A DNA stretch of 64,000 bases, taken from Pseudidiomarina planktonica (lineage in GTDB: Bacteria > Pseudomonadota > Gammaproteobacteria > Enterobacterales > Alteromonadaceae). Location: positions 372,001 to 436,000 of the forward strand of contig NZ_FXWH01000001.1 in NCBI RefSeq assembly GCF_900177775.1. Reading direction: 5' to 3'. This document shows, in pieces, positions 43,559 through 52,730 of the stretch. Below the pieces are notes generated by a model. It worked only from the letters and a program-made list of their open reading frames with translations. It was not told the DNA's origin and searched no databases. The position numbers and the translations under genes were made by a program. Positions within the stretch are counted from its first letter, which is position 1. The number at the start of each line of letters is the position of its first letter.

Positions 43559-43687
43559 ACGAATTTTTTGATCGGTTTTGCTAATAAAAAAGTGATTCAG
43601 GTCGATACTAAAAGTATTCAGAAAAGCATAGAACAGCGTGCAGCAGGGTGTGCCAAACCTACTCACTGCCGCTGTCAGGGGAAAGCA

Positions 43688-45307
43688 ATGAAACTTGTAC
43701 ATAAACTGGTCATTTCATACAGCATTATCATCACGCTTATGGTGGCACTGGTTGCCTTGGTGGCATCAAGCCTTAATGAATTAGGCGAAGCGACCGAAGC
43801 GACCGACCATTCGCATATCGTCATTGCTGAAGCAGAACAAATTGAAGTGCACATGTTAAACATTGCCAATGGTCAGCGTGGTTTTGCGCTAACCGGCAAT
43901 TACGATTTTTTAACGCCTTATGATCGTGGTATTGCCGACTTTGACGCCTCTTATGATCGTTTGCTGAAGTTAACAGCAGATAATTCGGCGCAGCAACAGC
44001 GTTTGAAAGACTTACGTGCGATATATGACGACTGGTTATTTAACGCTATCGACCCTGTTATTGCTACCCGTGAACAATACGGTGAAGGCAGTTATGGTCT
44101 GGATCAAGCCGCTGCGGTTGTTGCTCGTGGTGCAGGTCGTGAGGGACGGCAAGCCCTTCGCGAGGGTATTGCGGAGTTTACTCAAGCAGAAAAGCAATTG
44201 CTTACAGAGCGTCAGGAAGCTGCTGCTGAAACGTCCAGTTTAACGGTTGCTGCGGTGTTGATTGGTGGCCTAGTGGTGATTGTGGTTGCCGTAATTTCAG
44301 GACTGGTATTCCGCCGCCAACTGCAACAACGTTTGGCCGATGCTATGCTAGTAGCTTCAGCGGTTGCCGATGGTCGTTTAGACAATCATATTGACGAAGA
44401 CGGTAGCGATGAAATTGCCGAATTGCTGTCGGCATTAGCCAACATGCAAACGCAATTGCGCCACATGATGAGCGAAATCAAGCAGGCCGCAACTGAGCTT
44501 TCCAGTTCCAGTCAGGCCGTGGCCAGCACCGCCGAAGAGTTGTCTGCATCCTCTGATGAGCAATCTAATGCGTCAGGCTCTATTGCTACCTCGGTGCAGC
44601 AGCTTAGTGCCAGTATTAGCCATGTTGCTGAAAATGCAGGCGAAGCTAAGCAAATTGCTACTGAATCTGGCAACAATGCAGAACAAAGTGCCAAGGTGAT
44701 GGAACAAATGGTAGCCAGCATGAATCGTATTAACGAAGCGGTTCGTGAAGCCTCAGCGCAAGTGGTGGAATTGGGCAAGCAATCTGAACAAATCAATTCT
44801 ATAGTAAATGTGATTAAGTCGATTGCCGACCAAACTAACTTGCTAGCACTGAACGCGGCTATTGAAGCAGCTCGTGCTGGTGAACAGGGTCGCGGTTTCT
44901 CGGTAGTTGCTGATGAAGTGCGCACCCTGGCGCAACGTACCAGTGAATCTACTGACGAAATTGAAGTCATGGTTGGTAAGATTCAGCAGGGTACCCAAAA
45001 TACAGTGCATCAAATGGAGCGTGGTGTCGATGAAGTTGAAGAAGGTGTAGAACTGGCGGGGCAAACTGGCGTAGCTATTCGGGAAATTCGCGAAAGCTTC
45101 GAACGAGTGCTTACCGTGGTTGAAGACATCAGCAACGCATTGCAGGAGCAAAACCAGGCCAGTGGCGAAGTCGCGAAGCACGTTGAGCGCTTCTCGGGCA
45201 TGGCAGAACAGAACAAAGAAGCTACTCAACACACTAGTTCTACGGCACATCAGTTACAGGCATTGTCTGAACAGTTGTCGCGTGCAGTGGAACGCTTTAA
45301 GGTTTAA
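43688..45307 (+). CDS. Methyl-accepting chemotaxis protein with CHASE3-like sensor
   Basis: 539 residues from ATG 43688 with AGGGGA upstream; the frame is open further upstream but without a good start. Membrane segment 1 (about 8-29), a helical periplasmic domain of about 150 residues with the CHASE3 hallmark ANGQRGFALTGNYDFL, membrane segment 2 (about 184-205), HAMP, then a methyl-accepting coiled coil with [20 protein letters not shown] followed by GRGFSVVADEVR. No CheR pentapeptide. The 129-base gap to pyrC probably holds its promoter. Confidence 0.9.
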   Translation: MKLVHKLVISYSIIITLMVALVALVASSLNELGEATEATDHSHIVIAEAEQIEVHMLNIANGQRGFALTGNYDFLTPYDRGIADFDASYDRLLKLTADNSAQQQRLKDLRAIYDDWLFNAIDPVIATREQYGEGSYGLDQAAAVVARGAGREGRQALREGIAEFTQAEKQLLTERQEAAAETSSLTVAAVLIGGLVVIVVAVISGLVFRRQLQQRLADAMLVASAVADGRLDNHIDEDGSDEIAELLSALANMQTQLRHMMSEIKQAATELSSSSQAVASTAEELSASSDEQSNASGSIATSVQQLSASISHVAENAGEAKQIATESGNNAEQSAKVMEQMVASMNRINEAVREASAQVVELGKQSEQINSIVNVIKSIADQTNLLALNAAIEAARAGEQGRGFSVVADEVRTLAQRTSESTDEIEVMVGKIQQGTQNTVHQMERGVDEVEEGVELAGQTGVAIREIRESFERVLTVVEDISNALQEQNQASGEVAKHVERFSGMAEQNKEATQHTSSTAHQLQALSEQLSRAVERFKV

Positions 45308-45311
45308 ACCT

Positions 45312-46250
45312 ATGCGCCCAGGCATTAGTAAGAGCACATGTTTTCGTGGGGCAGCTTTCAAGCTGCCCTTTTTCTTGTTGTTACCATTCTCGGTGGCGGC
45401 CGCGGATCTGCCCGACCTTCAGCAAGAAATTGAGAATCCGATGCAGCAGGAAGCTTTCTCCGAGCCCAGTGAAATTGCGCCGGAAGTGGTTTTTAGTGAG
45501 TGGGAATTAGAGCCTGTGGATGAAGCGGAAGAAGCCGCTTTATCAATTAATGAACCCATGTATTTTGTGGTTGGTGGCAACGTTGATGGCTCCGGCGATT
45601 TAACCTCGCGGTTTCAAATCAGCTTTAAATATCGCATGTTCTCCGAAGACGGTTTATTTGTTAAGCATTTGCCGTGGCTGGAAAAGTTTCACCTTGGCTA
45701 CACCCAAACATCGTTGTGGAACTTGTCGGCGGAATCCAAGCCCTTTGAAGACACCACCTACAGGCCCAGTTTTTTCTGGGAATTGAATACGCCGCAGTTT
45801 GGCTGGAAACCGGACTACTGGCGCTTTGGTTACGAACACGAATCAAATGGGCAAGCGGGTGACGAGTCGCGCAGTGTAGATACGCTGTTTATACAGCCCG
45901 CCTGGAGTTTCAACATTGGTGATAAAAATTTAGTGATAGCGCCTAAGCTCTCCACCTACATCAACAAAGGCGATGAAAATGACGATGTGGTTGATTATCG
46001 CGGCCGCTCCGGCTTAACCATTCGTTATGGTAGTGAAGATGGCTTTTTAGCCTCACTGACTACTCGTTATGGGCTGCAGCGTTTCGGTAACGCCCAGCTT
46101 GATTTGACCTATCCAATACGCCAAAAAATATTCAGCAGAGCAGGGGGTTACATCTATTTGCAGTTTTTTCACGGCTATGGTGAAAGCCTGCTGAATTATG
46201 ATGAAAAAGAGCCGCTACGGGTACGCTTAGGATTCGCTATAGTGCGTTAA
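45312..46250 (+). CDS. pldA: Outer-membrane phospholipase A
   Basis: 312 residues from ATG 45312, four bases after the receptor stop. Signal peptide with h-region LPFFLLLPFSVAAA (about 18-31). The OMPLA catalytic motif YEHESNGQAG is at 174-183, giving His176 and Ser178, and the second motif FFHGYGESLLNYDEKEP lies near the C-terminus. The 12-strand barrel enzyme cleaves phospholipids that reach the outer leaflet. Slightly longer than E. coli PldA (289 with signal), with an acidic stretch after the signal. A terminator-like hairpin lies inside the signal-peptide codons. Confidence 0.88.
   Translation: MRPGISKSTCFRGAAFKLPFFLLLPFSVAAADLPDLQQEIENPMQQEAFSEPSEIAPEVVFSEWELEPVDEAEEAALSINEPMYFVVGGNVDGSGDLTSRFQISFKYRMFSEDGLFVKHLPWLEKFHLGYTQTSLWNLSAESKPFEDTTYRPSFFWELNTPQFGWKPDYWRFGYEHESNGQAGDESRSVDTLFIQPAWSFNIGDKNLVIAPKLSTYINKGDENDDVVDYRGRSGLTIRYGSEDGFLASLTTRYGLQRFGNAQLDLTYPIRQKIFSRAGGYIYLQFFHGYGESLLNYDEKEPLRVRLGFAIVR
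45349..45373 (+). terminator. Terminator-like hairpin inside the pldA signal-peptide region
   Basis: GGGCAGCT (45349-45356) pairs with AGCTGCCC (45361-45368), loop TTCA, followed by TTTTT. By form it is a complete Rho-independent terminator 60 bases after the chemotaxis receptor stop, yet it encodes residues 13-21 of pldA. It may end the receptor transcript and attenuate pldA when translation is weak. Confidence 0.6.
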
Positions 46251-46373
46251 GTGTTGCTTCCAAGGTGATACAGTTCGTTAAAAAAATGTGATTACAATGT
46301 AGTCAGCAAGCGCTAAAAACGGCATAATAAATAGTCAGTCGTATAATTATAAAAAGCGCTTAGGGAATATCAT

Positions 46374-47318
46374 TTGGTTTTATTTCGTCGTCCGCGTACA
46401 TCAGCACGTCGATTACTCACTATTGTTGTTCATCAACACTCGGTGTCTTTCTGTATTGCAGAACTTGCAGCCCATGCTACTGCGCCTTCCAGCCTGGTTT
46501 TGAACGATCAGGCGGAAGCGCGAGTGGGTGCCTGGTTTGAAACCATCGAAAAACTGCTGCAGCAATATAAGCGCTTTCTACAACCTGATATGCCAGTACA
46601 GCTAGTGCTGGGTCTTTCGCTTTACCAAAGCGTTCTGATTGACCGTCCGCAATTGCCTGCTGAAGAACTCGCCAGTGGCCTAAAGTTCGCGTTGCGGGAA
46701 CTGGTGTCACTGTCGCCGTCACAAATTATTGCTGATTATTATGAGTTGCCCGCGCAACCGGCTGGTAGTGACAAAATTAATGTGGTGGTAGCGGATAAAA
46801 AGCAGTTAGAACCAATCTTAAATTGTTTGCATGATGCCAAACTTGAGCTGCAGGGTATTAGTGTGGTGGAACTTGCCAATGCACGTTTAGTCACAGATAC
46901 CGTGGACCCGGTCATGTTCTTATTACAGCGTGCAGGTGAACCTATCGTGGTGCAAATTGTGAGCGAGGAAAAGTTATTTCTAAGCCGGCAGGTACGCGGT
47001 TTCGAAAAGCTCGCTGACTACTCCACCGACGAATTGAAAATGGGTGCGCTAGAGCCACTCAGCGTCGAGATGCAGCGCTCGCTGGACTACTTTGATAGTC
47101 AGTTGCGCCAGCGTCCGGTCGCCACTATTCAATGTGCATTGCCCTTTAGTCCGGCCAGTGAGGTACATGATGCCTTGCAGCAGCAGTTGGGCTTAAAGGT
47201 AAGCGGTTTAGCCTATCCGCAGTGGGCGCAGGAACTTGCAGCCGGCGACTTTAGTGATTTGGCTGCACTGGGCGGTACCTTGTTATTGCTCGATGCATTA
47301 ACGCAGGAGGCGACATGA
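46374..47318 (+). CDS. mshI1: MSHA biogenesis protein MshI (PilM-like)
   Basis: 314 residues from TTG 46374, chosen because AGGGAA lies seven bases upstream; a TATAAT at 46342 may be the -10 of the cluster promoter. The protein is actin-fold PilM/MshI-like with conserved VDRPQLPAEELASGLKFALR-type helix-strand pattern and no membrane segment, so it should sit on the cytoplasmic face of the platform. First gene of the msh cluster; the following genes overlap or abut, indicating one long operon. The first residues VLFRRPRTSARR are basic. Confidence 0.82.
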   Translation: MVLFRRPRTSARRLLTIVVHQHSVSFCIAELAAHATAPSSLVLNDQAEARVGAWFETIEKLLQQYKRFLQPDMPVQLVLGLSLYQSVLIDRPQLPAEELASGLKFALRELVSLSPSQIIADYYELPAQPAGSDKINVVVADKKQLEPILNCLHDAKLELQGISVVELANARLVTDTVDPVMFLLQRAGEPIVVQIVSEEKLFLSRQVRGFEKLADYSTDELKMGALEPLSVEMQRSLDYFDSQLRQRPVATIQCALPFSPASEVHDALQQQLGLKVSGLAYPQWAQELAAGDFSDLAALGGTLLLLDALTQEAT

Positions 47319-47983
47319 GCTCAACTGCGTTAAAAACCGCCATTAATTTATACGTAGCCGAACTTCGGCCAGTACAAAAGCGCTTCACGCTTAAACTAAC
47401 CCTGTTGGTGTTGGGTGGTTGGTTAGCGGTCTTGGTGCTGGTAGCCATAGTTTTGAGCTATGCCCAGTCGTCGCACCAACAACAGGTAACCGAGTTAAAC
47501 CGGCAAGTTACTCAGCAACGGGCGGTGGTTACTGAACTGAACCAGGCACTGCAACAGCGTCGCGGCGATCCGAAAATTCAGCAGCAACTAGATTTAACCC
47601 GCGCCGAAATTGAGCGGGGGCAACAGCTACTGGGTAACCTGAACCAGCAACAGCGTCAGCATCAAACTAGTTTTGCCATGTTATTAAGTGACTTAGCTGA
47701 GATTACCCCCGGGCAGCTGTGGTTGCAGGACATAGTGATGGAGCAAGGAGATTTAACCTTGCGTGGTTACGCTACCAAGGCGGCCGCCTTGCCAGCATGG
47801 ATGGCGGACTTTTCCGGACAACCAACATTACGCAACCGTCAATTTGCGGTGTTCGAGTTACGTACGGAAGACAACGCCCAGGGCCTGGCCTTTACTATTA
47901 GCAGTGCAACAGCCACAGAAACAGATGGCGCCCCGGTTACACCGAATGATTTGCTGCGTTTGTCCGGCGGGGGTGACCAATGA
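47315..47983 (+). CDS. mshI2: MSHA biogenesis protein MshI2 (PilN-like)
   Basis: 222 residues, start overlapping the previous stop (ATGA). One membrane segment at about 27-48, then a coiled coil rich in Gln, and a C-terminal ferredoxin-like domain (LWLQDIVMEQGDLTLRGYAT) typical of PilN. It should bridge the cytoplasmic MshI1 ring and the periplasmic MshJ in the alignment complex. Confidence 0.82.
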   Translation: MSSTALKTAINLYVAELRPVQKRFTLKLTLLVLGGWLAVLVLVAIVLSYAQSSHQQQVTELNRQVTQQRAVVTELNQALQQRRGDPKIQQQLDLTRAEIERGQQLLGNLNQQQRQHQTSFAMLLSDLAEITPGQLWLQDIVMEQGDLTLRGYATKAAALPAWMADFSGQPTLRNRQFAVFELRTEDNAQGLAFTISSATATETDGAPVTPNDLLRLSGGGDQ

Positions 47984-48624
47984 GTCGCTGGCAAGTTTAT
48001 CAAGACAAGTTTTATGCATTGCCGCAAAAGCGCCGTGGATTTTGGCTTGGTGCGGGTCTGATAGCGGTAACAGCATTAGTTGGCGGACAAGTAGTACAGC
48101 CACAATGGGATTCCTGGCGCAGTAGTTTGCAGCAAGAAACCCGATTGCAACAAGAGTTAACGCAGTTGCAGCAAACCGCCGGTCAGACGCAACGGGCATT
48201 AGCTGGCGATCCAAATGCAGCGTTAACCGCACAGCAGCAGCAAGCGAATGAACGTCTGGCCGAGATTAGGCAGCAATTACGCGAAAAAACTGCGTACGTG
48301 AATGCGAAAGACAATCGTGCTTTGCTGCAGGCGGTGTTGGCTGAAGCCGACAATTTAGTGGTTATTGGGGCCGAAGCGCTGCCGCCGGAACCTTTGCTCA
48401 TGAATACCGATAGCAATGCGAATACCAGTATTTATCAGCACCGCTTGCGCCTGCGTATTAAGGGCAGTTATTTTGAAATCCGCGACTATTTTGCGGCCCT
48501 CGAAGAGCTACCCTGGTCGTTTTACTGGCATCGACTGCAGTATTCGGTAGCCAGTTACCCGCAAGGCGAGGTGGAAGTGGAAATTTATACACTCAGCATG
48601 GAGCAAGATTATGTTGGGGTATAA
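47980..48624 (+). CDS. mshJ: MSHA biogenesis protein MshJ (PilO-like)
   Basis: 214 residues, overlapping the previous gene by ATGA. Membrane segment near residues 17-37, a Gln-rich coiled coil (about 45-110) and a C-terminal domain (RLRIKGSYFEIRDYFAALE) that is the hallmark of PilO/GspM-like proteins. Partner of MshI2 in the inner-membrane alignment complex. Confidence 0.83.
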   Translation: MSRWQVYQDKFYALPQKRRGFWLGAGLIAVTALVGGQVVQPQWDSWRSSLQQETRLQQELTQLQQTAGQTQRALAGDPNAALTAQQQQANERLAEIRQQLREKTAYVNAKDNRALLQAVLAEADNLVVIGAEALPPEPLLMNTDSNANTSIYQHRLRLRIKGSYFEIRDYFAALEELPWSFYWHRLQYSVASYPQGEVEVEIYTLSMEQDYVGV

Positions 48625-48973
48625 ATTACTTATAACGGCAATGCTAGTGGTGCTGGTGTCAGTGCCTGCGCAGGCACAGCAACGGGATCCAACGCGACCA
48701 CCACAAACTGGTGGGGTTCAGCAAAGCACGGGCTTGCCAGCGCAAATGCTGGAGTTACAAGCCATTCAGTTGCGAGAGAACGACCGCTGGGCACAAATTA
48801 ATGGTCAAAAATTGCGTGAAAACGAGTTTATCGGAATTTATCAGGTAATCCGTATTGAACTGTCAAAGGTAATACTGGAAGCCAACGGGAAACAGGTTAT
48901 AGTGCGAATGTATCAGTCAGTGAAGCAATCTCAAGAAACGCATGCATCAACCACCAACGGAGGCCAGAAGTAA
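48611..48973 (+). CDS. mshK: MSHA biogenesis protein MshK (PilP-like)
   Basis: 120 residues, overlapping mshJ by 14 bases. Cleavable signal (h-region LLITAMLVVLVSVPAQA, cleavage near residue 23), then RDPTRPP, a conserved start of MshK/PilP-type periplasmic proteins, and a small beta domain. It should link the inner-membrane complex to the secretin MshL, whose gene follows with a TAATG overlap. Confidence 0.8.
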   Translation: MLGYKLLITAMLVVLVSVPAQAQQRDPTRPPQTGGVQQSTGLPAQMLELQAIQLRENDRWAQINGQKLRENEFIGIYQVIRIELSKVILEANGKQVIVRMYQSVKQSQETHASTTNGGQK

Positions 48974-50634
48974 TGTTTAAAGCTTATGTGCCGCTGTTGG
49001 CTAGTATTTTCCTCGTGTCTTGTGCGCATCAGCCCGAGCGGGCGCCGCGCGAGGCGCAGCAGGCTTTGCAGCAGCAAGGGGAGCCTGGTAGCGCGAAACC
49101 GCAGCGCGAGCAGTTACCCGAAGATGTGCGTCGCGATTTGTTTGCCGACACCGCTGAGAATCCGTCTGCGGCAACCGATGTGCTGGCTGAACCGCGCTTT
49201 ACGGTGCAGGCGAATAACATTAATGCGCGCGAGTTCTTTGCCAGTTTGGCCGAAGACTCTCCGTACAGTGTAGTGGTGCACCCAGATGTAAGCGGTGCCA
49301 TCTCTTTGAGTTTAAAAGATGTGACTGTGGCTGAAACTTTGGCCGTGGTACAAGACATTTATGGCTTTGATGTGCGTCGTTCGGGCCGAATTATTCGAAT
49401 TTATCCGGCTGGCTTACGCAGTGAAACTATCACACTAGATTATTTGTCATTGCGTCGCCTTGGGTTGTCACAAACCAGTGTGAATTCTGGTGGTGTTACC
49501 GACGAAGACCGTAACAACTCGAACAATCGTAGAGCCGGTGGAGGCAATGTCGATAACAACCTGGCTAACCAGGGGGGTACGGGCGGTCAGAGTTCAAGAG
49601 GGCGCCAGCAAAACCAAATTCAAGGCAACGGCACTTCTATTTCAACTGAATCTGAAACCGATATTTGGTCAGAACTGAAAGATATTCTCCAAGGCATAGT
49701 TGGCGAAGAGAATGGTCGTCGCGTGGTGGTATCGCCACAGGCCGGTTTAGTTACAGTTACAGCATTCCCAAGCGAAATTCGCGCCGTTCGCGAGTTTTTA
49801 TCTGCCGCTGAAGAACGTTTGCAACGTCAGGTAATTCTGGAAGCCCGAATTATTGAAGTTACGTTGAACGACGAATACCAGCAGGGTATTAACTGGCAAG
49901 ACGTAATGGGTTCAATGGGTAGCACCTCCATTCGTTATGGTTTAACCGGTGGTTTGGCGAGTCAGGCTAATTCATTAGGTGGTGTGTTTGGCATCACCAT
50001 TACCGATAAAAATTTCAATGGTGTTATTCAACTGCTGCAAACTCAGGGTAATGTGCAGGTACTGTCGAATCCGCGCGTTAGTGCTTCGAATAATCAGAAA
50101 GCTGTTATTAAAATTGGTGAAGACGAGTATTACGTAACTAACGTATCTACCACTACGGTTACCGGTACGGCCACTACCTCTACGCCAAATATTGAGTTAA
50201 CCCCGTTTTTCTCAGGTATTTCACTGGATGTGACGCCGCAAATAAGTGCTGACGGCGAAGTCACACTGCACGTACACCCGTCGGTGGTGGAAACCTCTGA
50301 ACAGGAAAAAGTGATTACCTTAAACGAAGACCAGTTTATTCTGCCGTTGGCGCAGAGCAACATTCGCGAAAGTGACACCATAGTGCGCGCCCGCAATGGC
50401 GAAATTGTGGTGTTAGGTGGCTTAATGCAAACCACTTATAGCGATCGCGAAGCCAAAGCACCATTTTTAGGTGATATTCCGGTGCTGGGTAACTTATTCA
50501 AAAGTCGCCAACGTATTGAACAGAAAAAAGAGCTGATTATTTTACTGCGGCCAGTAGTGGTAGGTGTTGATACCTGGCGAGACGAGTTAGAACGCTCAAG
50601 CGATATTTTAAAGCGCTGGTACCCGGATAACTAA
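48973..50634 (+). CDS. mshL: MSHA outer-membrane secretin MshL
   Basis: 553 residues. Lipoprotein signal with lipobox LVSC (Cys17). Secretin N-terminal and N1-type domains (about 60-290), a low-complexity Asn/Gly segment (about 178-215), then the secretin core (LSNPRVSASNNQKAVIKIG, VVLGGLMQTTYSDREAKAPF, DIPVLGNLFKS). It forms the outer-membrane gate for the pilus. Confidence 0.93.
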   Translation: MFKAYVPLLASIFLVSCAHQPERAPREAQQALQQQGEPGSAKPQREQLPEDVRRDLFADTAENPSAATDVLAEPRFTVQANNINAREFFASLAEDSPYSVVVHPDVSGAISLSLKDVTVAETLAVVQDIYGFDVRRSGRIIRIYPAGLRSETITLDYLSLRRLGLSQTSVNSGGVTDEDRNNSNNRRAGGGNVDNNLANQGGTGGQSSRGRQQNQIQGNGTSISTESETDIWSELKDILQGIVGEENGRRVVVSPQAGLVTVTAFPSEIRAVREFLSAAEERLQRQVILEARIIEVTLNDEYQQGINWQDVMGSMGSTSIRYGLTGGLASQANSLGGVFGITITDKNFNGVIQLLQTQGNVQVLSNPRVSASNNQKAVIKIGEDEYYVTNVSTTTVTGTATTSTPNIELTPFFSGISLDVTPQISADGEVTLHVHPSVVETSEQEKVITLNEDQFILPLAQSNIRESDTIVRARNGEIVVLGGLMQTTYSDREAKAPFLGDIPVLGNLFKSRQRIEQKKELIILLRPVVVGVDTWRDELERSSDILKRWYPDN

Positions 50635-50637
50635 CTT

Positions 50638-51576
50638 ATGTATTTGTATCACTATGGACTGCGTGAATTACCCTTCACGCTAACACCGAACACGGATTTC
50701 TATTGCGATCTGGCGGGCCATCATGCCGCGTTAGAGGTACTGCTGACGGCGCTAAAAACCGGCGAAGGCTTTATTAAAGTAGTAGGTGAAGTTGGTACCG
50801 GTAAAACTCTGCTGTGCCGCAAAGTGCTGAACGAAATTCCTGATTACTATGTCACTGTCTATATTCCCAATCCGTATCTGTCACCGCACGAGCTGCGTGA
50901 AGCTATTGCCAGTGAATTGCAAATTGACACCTCGGTGGCTACGTCACAACAACAAATGACCAAAATTATTCAGCAAAAGCTGATGGAAATTAATAAGTTG
51001 GGTCGTTCTGTTGCGATTATTCTGGATGAAGCACAGGCCTTGCCAAGCGAAAGTCTGGAGGCTTTAAGATTGTTCTCTAATCTTGAAACCGAAAGTCGCA
51101 AATTGGTGCATCTGGTCTTGTTTGGTCAGCCCGAACTGGATGAAAAACTTGCGGCCAAAGAGCATCGGCAACTGCGTCAGCGTATTACTTTTTCGTACAA
51201 CCTGGACGCTATGAATGAAACCGAAATTGCGACCTATATTTCCCATCGGTTGCAGGTGGCGGGTTATAAAGGGCCGGCAATTTTCTCGGCCTCTGTGGTG
51301 CGGGCTATCTACAAATCCAGCCGCGGTGTGCCGCGGTTAGTGAATGTGTTGTGTCATAAAATTCTATTGCTTTGCTACGGCGAAGGCACCCATCAGGTGC
51401 AGTTGCGCCATGTGCGTGCAGCGGCGGCAGACACCGAAGACGCTACTAAATTAAAACCCTTAAACTGGCTGTGGCCGGTTATTGCTGCCGTTGTTATTGG
51501 CACTGCAGCCTTATTATTTGTGCCCAAGTTGGGCGCCGGAGTTATGAATGCAGTACAGCAGTGGTGGTCGTTGTGA
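50638..51576 (+). CDS. mshM: MSHA AAA ATPase MshM (ExeA-like)
   Basis: 312 residues. Walker A GEVGTGKT at 50-57, Walker B IILDEAQAL, arginine-rich sensor regions, and one membrane segment near the C-terminus (about 281-300). ExeA/GspA-like ATPases help secretin assembly through peptidoglycan; here a C-terminal peptidoglycan-binding domain is absent, as is usual in MshM. It lies 4 bases after mshL. Confidence 0.88.
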   Translation: MYLYHYGLRELPFTLTPNTDFYCDLAGHHAALEVLLTALKTGEGFIKVVGEVGTGKTLLCRKVLNEIPDYYVTVYIPNPYLSPHELREAIASELQIDTSVATSQQQMTKIIQQKLMEINKLGRSVAIILDEAQALPSESLEALRLFSNLETESRKLVHLVLFGQPELDEKLAAKEHRQLRQRITFSYNLDAMNETEIATYISHRLQVAGYKGPAIFSASVVRAIYKSSRGVPRLVNVLCHKILLLCYGEGTHQVQLRHVRAAAADTEDATKLKPLNWLWPVIAAVVIGTAALLFVPKLGAGVMNAVQQWWSL

Positions 51577-52730
51577 GTGTTATTAACCGCATGCTGCGCG
51601 ACTTAGATCAGCGCCAGAAACACCCACAAAGTAATGCTGCCCCGGCCGCTATCGCGCCGATGCCACGCCGGACTCTGTTAAGAGTGGTGTGGCTGCTTAT
51701 TGCGGTGGTATTGGCCGGATTAGTTTTCTACTTTTCCTGGCAGCAGAGTGACCAGGAACCTGCGCCTGTTATTCAACAACGTGAATCTAACCAACCAATT
51801 GATCCTGAACAGTTAGCCCCGGTGGCGGCTGAAGCCCAGCCGCAAAAAGCTGAATCAACTAGTGAGAATGACTCGTCTGAAGCTGTGTTGGCTGCAGATT
51901 CTTCGCCGCAAAATTCGGGTAACCAGACTTCGGGTAACCAGAGCTCCTCCGGGCAGCCAGCAACAACAACTGCGAGTGAAACTCAGGCTGCGGCTGAATC
52001 AGAAGCAGCAGACACGGCAAGGTCTACCTCCGATCAATCAGCCACAGAAACACCGAATGAACAACCGGCATCATCTAATTCCGCTAAGGCAACTGACACG
52101 TCGAAGCCAAGTATGTCAGTACGTCGCGTGCAACTGTCACCGGCGCAACTTGCTGCGCGAAACCTTGAAAAAGCGGAAGAAGCTTTTAGCAAAGGGCAGC
52201 AACAGCAAGGCCAGGAACTGTTAGAGCAAGCATTAACAGTGCAGCCATTAAATACAGTGGTGCGCGAGCGCTTAGCAGCCTACTGGTATGGCCGCGGCTA
52301 CGGCAACAGAGCCTTAGCTATACTGCAGCAGGGGATTCAGTTGGACCCTCAGGCAGCCGATTTAAAATTGTTGCTGGCGCGTATGTATCAACGGCTGGAC
52401 ATGCCAGCCGATGCGTTGGAAGTTCTAAAGAGTATGACACTGAGTGCAGAGCGTGCCCGGGAAGGCTTAAGTATTCGTGCTGAACTTGCCTGGAAGGCGG
52501 CTGACTATGAGCAGGCTGTGGCTGACTATCAGGTTCTAACGCAGGCACAGCCGGGCAATGCGCGCTGGTGGTTAGGTCTGGCGCTGGCGCTGGATGATTC
52601 TGACGCTTCCGTGTCAGCGGCAGATGCGTACGGTAAAGCACTACAAATTGGTGGTTTTACTGCCGCCACTAACCTGTATATTCAGGAGCGATTGGCGCAA
52701 CTGCAAGATAGTCAGGCGGGAGGCGATTAA
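51573..52730 (+). CDS. mshN: MSHA biogenesis TPR protein MshN
   Basis: 385 residues from GTG 51573, which overlaps the mshM stop (GTGA) and yields SVINRMLRDLDQR, the typical MshN start; the open frame upstream is a shadow of mshM. Membrane segment at about 34-53, a long Ser/Thr/Gln/Ala-rich low-complexity linker (about 60-185), then TPR-like repeats (about 195-380). It is thought to span the periplasm with MshM. It overlaps mshE by one base (TAATG). Confidence 0.85.
   Translation: MSVINRMLRDLDQRQKHPQSNAAPAAIAPMPRRTLLRVVWLLIAVVLAGLVFYFSWQQSDQEPAPVIQQRESNQPIDPEQLAPVAAEAQPQKAESTSENDSSEAVLAADSSPQNSGNQTSGNQSSSGQPATTTASETQAAAESEAADTARSTSDQSATETPNEQPASSNSAKATDTSKPSMSVRRVQLSPAQLAARNLEKAEEAFSKGQQQQGQELLEQALTVQPLNTVVRERLAAYWYGRGYGNRALAILQQGIQLDPQAADLKLLLARMYQRLDMPADALEVLKSMTLSAERAREGLSIRAELAWKAADYEQAVADYQVLTQAQPGNARWWLGLALALDDSDASVSAADAYGKALQIGGFTAATNLYIQERLAQLQDSQAGGD

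Noticed and set aside
45120..45311. Upstream extension of pldA into the chemotaxis receptor gene
   Set aside because: The first 64 codons lie within the receptor gene in another frame; ATG 45312 gives a normal signal peptide.
51471..51572. Upstream extension of mshN into mshM
   Set aside because: The typical MshN start SVINRMLRDLDQR begins at GTG 51573; the upstream codons overlap the mshM membrane segment in another frame.
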